A DNA stretch of 64,000 bases from Chitinophagales bacterium (GCA_013816805.1 JACDDS010000010.1:89020-153019), one strand, 5' to 3'. Positions 33,307 to 42,568 are shown, counted from the stretch's first letter. The notes: generated from the letters alone by a model not told the origin. Numbers and translations: made by a program.

Positions 33307-34585
33307 TTGAATTAATTTTTATGCAAGGTATAAAAATGGAAAAATTACTGCCATGGTTTTTCTCGCTTTCCAGTTTCATTTTCCAGTTATGGGCATTTAT
33401 TACAAGCCTCAGGTAATGCAGTCCTAATCCAAACCCTTTCACATTGTGGATATTGCCGGTTGGTACTCTGAAAAATTTATCAAATACTTTCTGCTGAAAC
33501 TCCTGTGAAATGCCAATACCATTATCTTTTACAGAAAAAATAATTTCACCGTTTTCATTCAGTGTTTGAATATTAATTTCAGGCATGTCCTCAGTATACT
33601 TAACTGCGTTATCCAGCAGGTTATATATAATATTAGTAAGGTGAACACGATCTGCCATAATCATGTGGTCGCAGGCATCAAGATGATAGAGGATTCTTCC
33701 CTGGTTATCGTCCAGCTTTAGACTGAAGTTGGGAATTACTTCACTAATAAGCTCGTGCAGATTAATTTCTTCGAGGTGCAGTTCTATTTTGTCACGTTCA
33801 ATCTTCGCCATCTGAAGCAATTTATCGACCTGATTTCTTAACCGGTTTACTTCACTGCTGATGATGTTTGCATAGTTCCGAAGTCTTTCAGGCTGCAATA
33901 TAATGTCGGGTTTGCTTAAGACCTCGGATGAAATGGCAATGGTAGAAATGGGTGTCTTAAACTCATGTGCCATATTGTTTATAAAATCCTTCTGCATTTC
34001 TACCACACGGAATTGTTTCAGGATAACAAAAATGGTATAGAAAAAGAAGAAAACGACGATGAGCAGAATGAATGATGAAAAGATCCAGATGGTCATTTTT
34101 ACCCCTATGTATGAAGAACGTTTAGGAAAAGATACGATGGCATAATACGCTTCGTTTTTAAATATGGGAAGATCTGTGCTTACACTGTAGAGCCGGTCCC
34201 GTTCATGGAGATCTACATTGCGCCTGAATACGGGTGTATCATTAGCAACTGAAAAAACGGAGTAATTAAAATCCACATCAAGATTCGGATAGGAAAGCTC
34301 AGTACGTAAATAAAATTCAAGCACATTGCAATCTATCTGGTCGTTGATGTTTAGCTGAAAATTACGCGGGGAGATTTTTCGTATTACATCCAGTGTGGCA
34401 ATAGTATTGGTGGAAGAATAATCTATTTGCTCCACTACGCGGCGCAATGAAAGTGCTACTGCATCATCGAAATTGGCCTCCTTTACTTGTAAGGCCTTCT
34501 GCACCCAAAATATCTGCGTTATCAAAGCCCCGGTAATACAGATTCCACCAAGGATAAGCACAAAGCGGAGCGGTGACTTTTTCAT
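33257..34585 (-). CDS. membrane sensor histidine kinase
   Basis: 442 residues. Two membrane segments (about 8-28 and 164-188) bracket a periplasmic sensor region of about 135 residues with no domain I can name. HisKA follows with the phosphoacceptor His207 in NNMAHEFKTPIS. The ATPase domain has the N box YNLLDNAVKYTED, G1 box VKDNGIGI, F box FDKFFRVPTGNIH and G2 box GFGLGLHYLR. There is no HAMP domain between TM2 and HisKA, which is common in Bacteroidota kinases. The response regulator gene overlaps its 3' end by 50 nt. A TACCTTTG element lies 7 nt before the start, hinting at a very short leader. Confidence 0.93.
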   Translation of the reverse strand: MKKSPLRFVLILGGICITGALITQIFWVQKALQVKEANFDDAVALSLRRVVEQIDYSSTNTIATLDVIRKISPRNFQLNINDQIDCNVLEFYLRTELSYPNLDVDFNYSVFSVANDTPVFRRNVDLHERDRLYSVSTDLPIFKNEAYYAIVSFPKRSSYIGVKMTIWIFSSFILLIVVFFFFYTIFVILKQFRVVEMQKDFINNMAHEFKTPISTIAISSEVLSKPDIILQPERLRNYANIISSEVNRLRNQVDKLLQMAKIERDKIELHLEEINLHELISEVIPNFSLKLDDNQGRILYHLDACDHMIMADRVHLTNIIYNLLDNAVKYTEDMPEINIQTLNENGEIIFSVKDNGIGISQEFQQKVFDKFFRVPTGNIHNVKGFGLGLHYLRLVINAHNWKMKLESEKNHGSNFSIFIPCIKINSSDARSKAESAISGRRY

Positions 34586-34672
34586 GCATTACAAAGGTAT
34601 TATTTCGCCACCAGGATATATGGAGCGTCGAGTGACTTGCATTCTTAAAGCAGAAATTGTCAAGCATCCCAA

Positions 34673-35254
34673 TTATTGCTGGGAAAGAAATTCGGCGTTT
34701 ATAGTTATGGTAACATCCTGACCTGCTACAGCACCACCTGCCTCAATCATTTTATTCCACTTGAGGTTATAATCAAAGCGGTTAATGATGGTTGTAGCCT
34801 TAAACCCCACATGTGTTCCGCGCTGATCTTTTACTGATCCGCCATAGGTTACATCAAAAGTTACAGGCTTAGTAACATCGCGTATCGTTAGATTTCCCAA
34901 CAGCTGATATTTTTTATCGCTTACCTTATTGATGGACGTGCTCTTAAAAGTCATTTGCGAAAATTGCTGTGCATTAAAAAAATCATCAGACTTCAGATGG
35001 TTATCCCGCATCTCATTATTAGTGCTTAGGCTACTTACATCGACATTAAAATTAACCTGGGCATCGGTAAAATCAGGTTTGGAAGAAATAAAAGTTCCAT
35101 CGAAGGATTTGAATTCACCTTCCATTTCATTGATCATCATATGCTCAACTGTAAATTTCACCTTTGAATGTGCTTTATCGAGAGTCCATTGAGTTTGAGC
35201 GAAAACAGTAATATGCATAATGGATATTAAAATAATGACAAGAAGTTTTTTCAT
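34673..35254 (-). CDS. YceI-family periplasmic lipocalin-like protein
   Basis: 193 residues from ATG 35254. The frame extends to 35308, but the signal peptide (MKKLLVIILISIMHITVFAQ) fits only the internal start. The mature part is the YceI barrel: WTLDKAHSKVKFTVEHMMINEMEGEFKSFDGTF, VNFNVDVSSLSTNNEMRDNHLKSDDFFNAQQFSQMTFKSTSI, GNLTIRDVTKPVTFDVTYGG and TTIINRFDYNLKWN. YceI proteins bind isoprenoid-like lipids, perhaps quinones, in the periplasm. It lies upstream of the sensor kinase gene on the same strand (87-nt gap), so a functional link with it is possible but unproved. Confidence 0.93.
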   Translation of the reverse strand: MKKLLVIILISIMHITVFAQTQWTLDKAHSKVKFTVEHMMINEMEGEFKSFDGTFISSKPDFTDAQVNFNVDVSSLSTNNEMRDNHLKSDDFFNAQQFSQMTFKSTSINKVSDKKYQLLGNLTIRDVTKPVTFDVTYGGSVKDQRGTHVGFKATTIINRFDYNLKWNKMIEAGGAVAGQDVTITINAEFLSQQ

Positions 35255-35747
35255 TTGTTGAAAGGGGTGTTTAAAAAATTTGGAATAAGATTTCGAACAA
35301 AGAAACAAAATATAAGTTCCTCTAAACGTGATAAGAAGTCTATGGTGGCATTATAATATAAATGATTCGCATTTTATTTTGATAGGTCAATCCTTCACCA
35401 TAGACTCGGGGAAGTTTGCCATAATAACCAGCAAGTTGTTTTTTACCGAAGTTTTTTCTCTTATAACGTTTGAATAAACCAGATTTGACTTTATTGAACG
35501 GAATTTTTTTCTTATTCCAAAATCATAGCTTATCGCCATAAACAAAGCAGAAGTTTATAGAGCAGTTTGACAACGATTCATTCCGCATTATAATCGATAT
35601 CGTATTTTGTGAAAAAGCATTTTATAATTGAATATCGCAACTCAATTAATTGCATTATGGCTTCCCCAAATTAATAACATAAATAAAAGCTTAAAAAAAA
35701 ACCGCCCCCAACTAGAGGCGGCTTAAATTTTTTTTATGTTAACCCAA
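35255..35747. other. 493-nt non-coding stretch with inverted repeats
   Basis: No convincing ORF or RNA gene. It contains an 11-bp perfect inverted repeat, AGTCTATGGTG (35337-35347) and CACCATAGACT (35396-35406). A split inverted repeat, GGGGAAG-4nt-CCATAAT (35408-35425), matches ATTATGGCTTCCCC (35654-35667) in reverse. The terminator of the next gene on the minus strand (35691-35724) lies at its right end. The paired ends 260 nt apart could be a decayed small mobile element or a structured RNA region. Confidence 0.5.
35691..35724 (-). terminator. rho-independent terminator of the T9SS cargo gene
   Basis: Read on the minus strand, AAGCCGCC (35724-35717) pairs with GGCGGTTT (35706-35699), with one G-U pair and a 10-nt loop, followed by a U run. 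Confidence 0.8.
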
Positions 35748-37691
35748 CTAATTCTTCTCAAACCTCAAAACCTGCTTGTGTAAAGCATCCTGAGAAGTGA
35801 TATTGATTAAATACATTCCCTTAGCGAGCTGTGAGACATCTTCACTCCAGCCGGAAGTACCTGCAGGATAGACCTTTGTCATTATTGTTTTTCCGGTTAC
35901 ATCCGTAAGTACAATCTGTAAAGACTGATCGGAAACTCCTGATAATTGAATCTGAACCTGACTGTTTGCCGGATTTGGAAAAAGAGAGGCACTCCAAAGG
36001 TTTAAAGCGGCACTGGACTTTGCCTGTGGCGCATTACCAACTGTAACTTTCACTACACGCACAGAGTAATCACCGTTATTCACATACTCATGAGCGCACC
36101 AGAAGGTAGTGTTATCAGAAGGATCGATACAGGAAGAAGAATAATCGCCCCATCTGCCTCCGCTATAACCGGTAGTAGCAGTAGTGGTAAATTGCGGAGC
36201 CGAAGTGCTGCCTGCGCCATCAGAAGAAAAATGCGCGGCCACGGTTCCTTGCTCAAATGTTGTGCTGCTGGAAGATGAACAGGAAATGATTGCATCGCCA
36301 TTGTTATTCATGCTGATAGTACCCATCCAATAATATTTAGGTGCAGTTGCAGCAGCATCGAATAATGTTCCTGATTGAAGAAGCACCGGTGATGTAGTAA
36401 GATTTCCGATTTGATACCACCTTACTGCATCGCGATTGCCGGATCCAATGCCGACTCCACTGCTGTTTACTAAAATGGAATGAGAACACCAGAGTGAAGA
36501 AGCACCTGTGTTTACATCTTTATGAATAGTTGCCAACAATAATCTTGCATCTATCGCATCCATAGATGAACCGTTTTTATTTGGAACATCATTAGGGAAG
36601 GCAGTGGATGGCACCGTGAGATTCATTCCCGGTGAGAGCGTAGCAGTTGATCCCGATATAATAACGCGGTGTGCAACAAGCAAACCGTTTTGATTATAGT
36701 CGATGCCCACAAAGTATCCTTCTGTAGCAGCAGGATCGTCATTTGACACACCCTGCGGAGTATAGATACCACCGGTAGATGCACTCCCTATATTCCTAAA
36801 TGCAAATACTTTTAAAACACCCTTATATAATTTATTTTTCTTAATTACGAAAACGGTCGAATGCTCATTGGAATTAAACATGTTGCAACCGATATATAAA
36901 GCATTTGCATCAACGCCAAGTGTTTCATAATCTGCAAAAAGTCCGGCATCACCAGCCGGAGCTACTGTATTCTGTGCAAATTGAAATAAGGTAAAGCTGG
37001 AAGTTCCCGTAATGGCAGAGCCTGAACTTACGGCGATCAGTATGCGATTATTGGTGGAAGCAATGGTAATGCTTGAAATGATCCATCTGCCTTTTATTGC
37101 ATCATAACGCACCCGGGGATCCACGGCATTTGATGAACCGCGCACAGAGGCAAAGAATACATCGGCATCAAAGTCATATTGCATGGTACCAGCCTTATCA
37201 AAAACACGAATACGGCCATTAACTGTTACCACTAATTGAGTAGGCCCGCATGCCATCATTGGATCCGGAGGAATCCAGCCTTGTGAAATATTAGAATGGT
37301 TAACTGCATTGAAGCTGGTACCTATTGTAAAAGAACCGGGTGTCACCTTTGTTTGATCCTGATAATCAGGATTCCGGTAAGACGCTACGCGCGGTGATTC
37401 AGGGTTATCATATTTTTGGTGAACAATTTCCTTTTCATTTGTTTCCTGCCGCCGGTCTTTTTGTTTTTGCAACAAATTATTTTCTTCCATATACTGTTGT
37501 TTACTGATAATTTGATTTACACCCATAGTAATGCCATTATCACCACTCCAGAATGTTCCACTGATTTCTTTATTGTAGTTTGACTGCTGGGCATAACTTC
37601 TGAAAGAGAGAATAAGAAAACCCACAGGCAGTAACAGCCAAAGCCATCTGCTCGTGCGGGCTGACCATGGTTGGGTAGTCGACTTTTGCAT
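35748..37691 (-). CDS. secreted protein with T9SS type A sorting domain, 647 aa
   Basis: An N-terminal signal peptide is preceded by a positively charged stretch (RWLWLLLPVGFLILSFRSYAQ). The middle (about 130-560) reads like a beta-propeller-style extracellular module with repeated strands, such as GWIPPDPMMACGPTQLVVTVNGRIRVFDK and RVRYDAIKGRWIISSI. I cannot name a catalytic domain. The last ~75 residues are a T9SS sorting domain: LFPNPANSQVQIQL, VLTDVTGKTIMTKVYPAG, WSEDVSQLAKGMYLINI and a basic end KQVLRFEKN. It should be exported through the outer membrane and anchored or released by the type IX system. It is a single gene with its own terminator. Confidence 0.88.
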   Translation of the reverse strand: MQKSTTQPWSARTSRWLWLLLPVGFLILSFRSYAQQSNYNKEISGTFWSGDNGITMGVNQIISKQQYMEENNLLQKQKDRRQETNEKEIVHQKYDNPESPRVASYRNPDYQDQTKVTPGSFTIGTSFNAVNHSNISQGWIPPDPMMACGPTQLVVTVNGRIRVFDKAGTMQYDFDADVFFASVRGSSNAVDPRVRYDAIKGRWIISSITIASTNNRILIAVSSGSAITGTSSFTLFQFAQNTVAPAGDAGLFADYETLGVDANALYIGCNMFNSNEHSTVFVIKKNKLYKGVLKVFAFRNIGSASTGGIYTPQGVSNDDPAATEGYFVGIDYNQNGLLVAHRVIISGSTATLSPGMNLTVPSTAFPNDVPNKNGSSMDAIDARLLLATIHKDVNTGASSLWCSHSILVNSSGVGIGSGNRDAVRWYQIGNLTTSPVLLQSGTLFDAAATAPKYYWMGTISMNNNGDAIISCSSSSSTTFEQGTVAAHFSSDGAGSTSAPQFTTTATTGYSGGRWGDYSSSCIDPSDNTTFWCAHEYVNNGDYSVRVVKVTVGNAPQAKSSAALNLWSASLFPNPANSQVQIQLSGVSDQSLQIVLTDVTGKTIMTKVYPAGTSGWSEDVSQLAKGMYLINITSQDALHKQVLRFEKN

Positions 37692-37816
37692 AAGATTTAG
37701 TTTAGAAGGTAAACCTAATAATTAATACTAACATTAAAAGAGTAATTAATAACATATTGACAGCAGGTTTTCTAAAATCACCAAAATCTTTCAACGTATT
37801 TAATGGTTATACAATA

Positions 37817-37857
37817 AAAAAGGTCTTACAGAATTTCAGATTCCGTAAGACCTTTAG
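37817..37857 (-). terminator. rho-independent terminator of the choice-of-anchor protein gene
   Basis: Arms AAAGGTCTTAC (37819-37829) and GTAAGACCTTT (37845-37855) are perfectly complementary. On the minus strand the stem is followed by a U-rich tail (A run 37815-37821 on the plus strand). Confidence 0.85.
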
Positions 37858-37869
37858 CTAGTGTTTAAT

Positions 37870-38700
37870 CTAATCGATTACTATTTTTTTTACCTCAGTA
37901 TTATTTCCGATTTGAATTTGAATCATGTAAGCTCCGCTGTTTAATCCTTCCCGGTTAAAATTCAGCTGGTGAGTTCCTTCATTCTCATTACGATTCCAGA
38001 TTGTTTTTACATTTTTTCCGGATAAATCCAGGATTTGAATGCTCACCAGTGAAGGCTCATCCAATGTATAATTAAGAGTGGCGGTAGATTGAATCGGATT
38101 TGGAAAAATATCTAAAGAGCTTAGAGCTGCCAATTCTTCCTCTTTTGTGACAGCTTTTGGGGTCAGCGTCCAGGTGTTGGTATAAACATGGTCACCCTGT
38201 GGTTTTATATCTCCGTTAGCCTCTACCCCGTCCAGATAAAAGGTAACATTCCCAACGTTTGTTGATGGCGCTTTCCAGTTAAAGGTCCAGGTGTTCAATG
38301 GTGTTGCATCGTAATCCGTTACATAAACTCTGCCCGTTCGCGCATCAGTTTGAATCAGCGTATTTGAGGGATCGATCAATGAGGGTTTTCCTGCCGGGTT
38401 ATTTGAAGCATCTAAAGAAGTGGTTTCAAAGCTGTAATGGATTTCACTTGGATCTATTGCAGTAACGGTTATTTTATAAGTTTTGCCTAATACATATTTA
38501 TTATTCCTGCCATCATAAGAAATATCAATAGAGCCCGGTCCTCCGTTTAGCGGCGTTCCTGAGTGGCAAACAATACAAGTATTTTCACCTGGTGCTCCAC
38601 TTGTTGCTTTTGGCGGGTAAGGCTTGATAACCCGTAAAGTATTACTGGTAAAAAATATGAAGGAAGTTAAAAGAATTACAATTGTAAAGAGCTGTTTCAT
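37870..38700 (-). CDS. T9SS-secreted protein with CxxCH motif (choice-of-anchor V type)
   Basis: 276 residues from ATG 38700, whose signal peptide is MKQLFTIVILLTSFIFFTSN; the frame is open to 38781 but the added 27 residues do not look like a signal. Right after the signal comes PPKATSGAPGENTCIVCHSG, a cytochrome-c-like CxxCH site, then a beta-sandwich (IDISYDGRNNKYVLGKTYKITVTAI ... FYLDGVEANGDIKPQGDHVYTNTW), as in Bacteroidota proteins called choice-of-anchor V. The C-terminal ~75 residues are a T9SS sorting domain (IFPNPIQSTATLNYTL, LDLSGKNVKTIW, GLNSGAYMIQI). Haem attachment is possible but a single CxxCH in a short loop may bind metal instead. Confidence 0.85.
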   Translation of the reverse strand: MKQLFTIVILLTSFIFFTSNTLRVIKPYPPKATSGAPGENTCIVCHSGTPLNGGPGSIDISYDGRNNKYVLGKTYKITVTAIDPSEIHYSFETTSLDASNNPAGKPSLIDPSNTLIQTDARTGRVYVTDYDATPLNTWTFNWKAPSTNVGNVTFYLDGVEANGDIKPQGDHVYTNTWTLTPKAVTKEEELAALSSLDIFPNPIQSTATLNYTLDEPSLVSIQILDLSGKNVKTIWNRNENEGTHQLNFNREGLNSGAYMIQIQIGNNTEVKKIVID

Positions 38701-38835
38701 GGTCTTAATTTTTGATTGTAAATTAAAGCTATAGGTTTTAAAGGACAAACAAAAAATTAAGTGAGGATTAAGCTTCTTCATTATTTCAACAATAGAATTG
38801 TCAAAAAATTATAAAAGGACACTGCAAACTCTATA

Positions 38836-39240
38836 TCATTTTGTTACTTCTCCTGAATCTTCCTTCTCGTTTTCTTCAGGATTATGGGTATACCTCCAGC
38901 CGCAGCGCTTTCGCCATTCCGTGCGAAATTTTTCACGTTCCTCTGGCGTCATATTTTTTAGTTTTTCTTCCATCTTTTGTTTCCAATATCCTCCTTTTTC
39001 TTTACCATTAGATCCGCCATAATACTTTCCAGCGTGAATCCATCCCCCGCGGCCAAATCCAAATAATAATTTTGTAAGAACCAACACACCAAGGGCCTGC
39101 CAGAAATTGATCATCCCAAGGTTAAAAATTGCAGGCATTAACCAGTTCCAGAGCGTCATCAACAAAAAGCTCATCAGGGTTCCTGTAAGTAAAAACAGGG
39201 CTACCATTTTTATTGCTTTCTGTATCCACCACCGTTTCAT
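38836..39240 (-). CDS. small membrane protein paired with ECF sigma factor
   Basis: 134 residues. Two hydrophobic segments are visible (KMVALFLLTGTLMSFLLMTLWNWL and LGVLVLTKLLFGFG). A Gly-rich cytoplasmic or periplasmic stretch then leads to a charged helix MEEKLKNMTPEEREKFRTEWRKRCGW and an acidic tail. The TPEEREKF element recalls the LTxxQ-like helices of Spy/CpxP-type envelope stress proteins, but the match is too short to claim homology. It starts 10 nt after the sigma factor's stop, on the same strand, so it may act as its anti-sigma or its first target. Function not known. Confidence 0.75.
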   Translation of the reverse strand: MKRWWIQKAIKMVALFLLTGTLMSFLLMTLWNWLMPAIFNLGMINFWQALGVLVLTKLLFGFGRGGWIHAGKYYGGSNGKEKGGYWKQKMEEKLKNMTPEEREKFRTEWRKRCGWRYTHNPEENEKEDSGEVTK

Positions 39241-39250
39241 ATTGTAAGTT

Positions 39251-39844
39251 TTAAAGGTTTATTAGTTCATTATATAAGATCTGAAGTCTTTCACGCAAAT
39301 GCAGTACTGCATATCGTTTCCTGGAAAGCAGCGTATTTACCGGTGTTCCTGTTTGCGCAGCAATATCTTTAAAGCTTTTACCCTCCAGCTCATGCAGAAC
39401 AAATACTTCTTTTTGTTCGGACGGTAATGTGTCAAGGGAAGCATTCAGCGTATCCCAGATAAGGGAACGCATATATTGAGATTCCGGCGAATCCGAATGG
39501 TCTTGTATGATTTCATCGAGAAAATAATTGGAATACGTTTCATCACCGTCTTCATTAGCGCTTACCGGTATCAGGCTTGAAAAGGTGTTTGCTTTTTTCT
39601 TTCTGTAAAGGTCTGTTATCTTATTTCGGGCCACTGTAAATAACCATGCAGTTACTTTTTCGATGGGCTCCATCATGCGATAGGTATTCACAAACTGGTA
39701 AAAGACATCCTGCAGTATATCTTCCGCATCTTCTTCGCTTTTCACGCGTTGCCGGATAAAATCCAGGAGACGTTTGCGCTCTTTACGAACTGTATCCTGA
39801 ATTTCTTTATTCTGCGTTGCAGTCATCATTAGATCTAGGGTCAT
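39251..39844 (-). CDS. ECF-type RNA polymerase sigma factor
   Basis: 197 residues. Region 2 is clear: LLDFIRQRVKSEEDAEDILQDVFYQFVNTYR and VTAWLFTVARNKITDLYRKKK. Region 4 has a helix-turn-helix in LDTLPSEQKEVFVLHELEGKSFKDIAAQTGTPVNTLLSRKRYAVLHLRERL. The linker between them carries an acidic insertion of about 40 residues, longer than usual. It would direct RNA polymerase to a small regulon, perhaps including the membrane protein gene 10 nt downstream. A second in-frame ATG (39829) is only five residues further and cannot be excluded as the start. Confidence 0.92.
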   Translation of the reverse strand: MTLDLMMTATQNKEIQDTVRKERKRLLDFIRQRVKSEEDAEDILQDVFYQFVNTYRMMEPIEKVTAWLFTVARNKITDLYRKKKANTFSSLIPVSANEDGDETYSNYFLDEIIQDHSDSPESQYMRSLIWDTLNASLDTLPSEQKEVFVLHELEGKSFKDIAAQTGTPVNTLLSRKRYAVLHLRERLQILYNELINL

Positions 39845-40050
39845 TGCTTCATTCGTCTGCCGGATAGACGTAAGATGATGAAATATATTCTAAAATGGCA
39901 CAAACAGCAGGTGTAAACGGTGCGTTGTTATAGTTCATAAAAAAATGAAATTAGCATACAATGTGCTTTCAACCCGGTAATTTTAAAAATGTGAAATAAA
40001 TCAGCAGCGGCAAACTCTGAATTCGTATTAATCCTGACTACTTTAGCCCG

Positions 40051-41649
40051 ATGAAGAAAACAAGTATTTCTTATAAGGCTACCGGATATTTTAGTAAACC
40101 GGTAATTGATTATCTTGAAAATGCTGAGGCCATTCATCCTTTTTTTCAATATGTTCCTGAAATTTCATCTGTTCTTCAGGCAATACAAAACAGAAACTCT
40201 TTTCCAACAAACAGAAAGGTACTTGCTGATGTATTGAACGTGCAACATGCAACTATTAAGGGCCGTTTTCCCACTGATTACATTTTTCAAAATATTGAGT
40301 CACTTAATCAAAGCAACACCTTTACAGTCACCACAGCACATCAACCAAATTTGTTTCTTGGTCCGCTATACCTGATCTATAAAATTATAAGCACCATCAA
40401 TCTTAGCCGAAAACTGAACACTGAATACCCGGATTACCACTTTGTTCCGGTATATTGGATGGGAAGTGAAGATCATGATAAAGAAGAATTAAATCACATT
40501 TACCTTTTTGGGAAAACATTGACCTGGAATACTGATCAGCAGGGCGCTTTTGGAAGAATGAAAACGCAATCTTTATCAGTGCTGATCAATGAATTAGAAT
40601 TGATACTCGGAAATTATGAAGAGGCAAAGAACTGTATTACCCTTTTACGAGAATGCTATTTACAGGAAGATACTATTGCGGCGGCAACAAAAAGATTCAT
40701 TTATCATTTTTTTGCTGCAGATGGTTTATTAATCATTGATGGCGATGATCCCAACCTGAAAAAATTATTTATTCCTGTTGCTGAGAGAGAGCTATTTTCC
40801 CAGATTTCATTTCGCTTAATTAATGAAAGCTTAGAGCAGTTTACCCGGAATTATATCTCACAAATCCATCCCCGCGAAATCAATCTGTTCTTTCTTGAAA
40901 ATAATATCCGCGAGCGGATTGTTAAAGAAAACAATCAATGGAAAATTTTAAACACAGAACTAAGTTTCACCGAAGATGAAATGAAAGGGTTGCTTTTTTC
41001 CTTTCCTGAGAAATTCAGCCCTAATGTTGTATTGCGGCCCGTTTACCAGGAAATGGTACTACCTGATATTGCTTTTCTGGGAGGGGGTGCAGAAATAACT
41101 TATTGGATGCAGTTAAAATCATTATTCAGTTTCCTTAATATACCATTTCCTATGATCCTGCTCCGGAATTCGGTTCTGTGGATCGAAAAAATCAGTAGCG
41201 CGAAAATGGGCAAACTGTCAATTGCTGATCCCGAACTTTTTCTACCGGCAGAAGCTCTTATAAAAAAATATATTGATGAGCAGTCGGGTGAACTCATCTC
41301 TCTTAAAAAAGAACAGGAAGCGCTGAATAATATTATGGATCAGGCGATCGAAAAATCAATAGAAATTGACCAATCGCTGAAGGGAGCATTTGAAGCTGAA
41401 AGAGTGAAAATGATAAAGGCACTTACAATGCTGGAAGAGAAATTGAGACGCGCCACCAAAAAAAAAGAAGAAGTTGCCATACAACAGATTCAATCGCTGA
41501 AGGGCAAGTTGTTTCCTAACAACGAATTGCAGGAACGCCACGAGAACTTTTTATCTTTTTATATGAAGTACGGGAATCAATTTTTTGAAGAGTTGAAATC
41601 AAATCTTAATCCGCTTGAAAGAAAGTTTACCATTTTATCGGAAGAATAA
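40051..41649 (+). CDS. bshC: putative cysteine ligase BshC (bacillithiol biosynthesis)
   Basis: 532 residues, full BshC length. The N-terminal Rossmann-like core shows FTVTTAHQPNLFLGPLYLIYKIISTINLSRKLN and FVPVYWMGSEDHDKEELNHIYLFGKTL, the family signature (VPVFWMASEDHD). Later come LFFLENNIRERI and FSPNVVLRPVYQEMVLPDIAFLGGGAEITYWMQLKSLF. A long coiled coil (about 420-490, rich in Lys, Glu and Gln) precedes the C-terminus. BshC adds cysteine to glucosaminyl malate, the last step in making bacillithiol, a thiol buffer in Firmicutes and many Bacteroidota. bshA and bshB are not in this window. Confidence 0.93.
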   Translation: MKKTSISYKATGYFSKPVIDYLENAEAIHPFFQYVPEISSVLQAIQNRNSFPTNRKVLADVLNVQHATIKGRFPTDYIFQNIESLNQSNTFTVTTAHQPNLFLGPLYLIYKIISTINLSRKLNTEYPDYHFVPVYWMGSEDHDKEELNHIYLFGKTLTWNTDQQGAFGRMKTQSLSVLINELELILGNYEEAKNCITLLRECYLQEDTIAAATKRFIYHFFAADGLLIIDGDDPNLKKLFIPVAERELFSQISFRLINESLEQFTRNYISQIHPREINLFFLENNIRERIVKENNQWKILNTELSFTEDEMKGLLFSFPEKFSPNVVLRPVYQEMVLPDIAFLGGGAEITYWMQLKSLFSFLNIPFPMILLRNSVLWIEKISSAKMGKLSIADPELFLPAEALIKKYIDEQSGELISLKKEQEALNNIMDQAIEKSIEIDQSLKGAFEAERVKMIKALTMLEEKLRRATKKKEEVAIQQIQSLKGKLFPNNELQERHENFLSFYMKYGNQFFEELKSNLNPLERKFTILSEE

Positions 41650-41721
41650 TGCAGGTTCTTAAATAATTTGCATCAACATCAAAATACTATTATCGTATTG
41701 TTTTATCCCGAAAAATATTCC

Positions 41722-42468
41722 ATGACTACTTATGAAAAAAATGCAGCTGAAGAATTGCAACGCTGGGAAAAACAAATGTTGAGAAGGTCCTCCACTCTAA
41801 ACAGAGCAGCGAAAAACTTACAGAATAAGATCAATAAAATAATTCCTGAAAAGGTACACCGCGCGGTCACAAAAGCAATAAAAGAAACGGTACGGGTTGT
41901 TCTTTTCGGGGCAAAATTTACTACCCGTAAACTGTTAAAAGACTACACTCTGGAAGCCAGGGAACTTTTGGCACAGGAGCGCATCGGTTTTTATAAAAAA
42001 ACTGCCGCTTTTGAAGGGGGTGTTACCGGAGCGGCAGGCTTCCTTGCTTCTCTTGCTGATTTTCCCATACTGCTTACTCTCAAAATAAAGCTGTTATTTG
42101 ATATTGCGGCCTTATACGGCTACTCTGTAAAGGATTACCGCGAACGGCTATATATATTGTATATTTTTCAACTAGCATTTTCCAGTCGCGAGCACAGCAG
42201 GGCTATTTTTATAAAGATTAAAAACTGGACTAACGAGGCAAATCAGCTTCCGGCCGATATCCACGAGTTTGACTGGCGCAGCTTTCAGCAGGAATATCGT
42301 GACTACATTGATATTGCCAAGCTGGCTCAATTCATACCTTTTATAGGCGCGGCGGTTGGAGCAATAGTAAATTATAATTTGGTTAATAAACTGGGCCGAA
42401 CAGCTATAAATGCTTATCGCCTCAGGTATTTTGATGGTTTGGCATTTCAAACTTCCATTAAGAATTAA
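41722..42468 (+). CDS. EcsC-family membrane-associated protein
   Basis: 248 residues from ATG 41722. A TTG at 41668 would add 18 residues with no family sequence. ELQRWEKQMLRR is the usual EcsC start. FEGGVTGAAGFLASLADFPILLTLKIKLLFDIAALYGY is the conserved hydrophobic core, and FIPFIGAAVGAIVNYNLVNKLGRTAINAYRLRYF is the C-terminal signature. Members are associated with the Ecs ABC exporter in Bacillus, but most orthologues stand alone and their function is unknown. It follows bshC by 72 nt. Confidence 0.88.
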   Translation: MTTYEKNAAEELQRWEKQMLRRSSTLNRAAKNLQNKINKIIPEKVHRAVTKAIKETVRVVLFGAKFTTRKLLKDYTLEARELLAQERIGFYKKTAAFEGGVTGAAGFLASLADFPILLTLKIKLLFDIAALYGYSVKDYRERLYILYIFQLAFSSREHSRAIFIKIKNWTNEANQLPADIHEFDWRSFQQEYRDYIDIAKLAQFIPFIGAAVGAIVNYNLVNKLGRTAINAYRLRYFDGLAFQTSIKN

Positions 42469-42507
42469 TCTATAATTAAGCTTCAACCCGTTAGTTCAAG
42501 ATGGTAA

Positions 42508-42547
42508 TTATTTTAAAACAAAAGGGTTGACAATTCGCCAACCCTTC
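42508..42547 (-). terminator. terminator of the GEVED/T9SS gene
   Basis: Arms AAGGGTTG (42522-42529) and CAACCCTT (42539-42546) form an 8-bp stem with a 9-nt loop. Minus-strand reading continues into a U-rich tail (TTTTGTTTTAAAA complement at 42509-42521). Confidence 0.75.
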
Positions 42548-42568
42548 CGCTAGTGTTTTACACTTATC

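Noticed and set aside
39928..40149. 73-codon minus-strand frame upstream of bshC
   Set aside because: Overlaps the bshC start antisense and has no motif.
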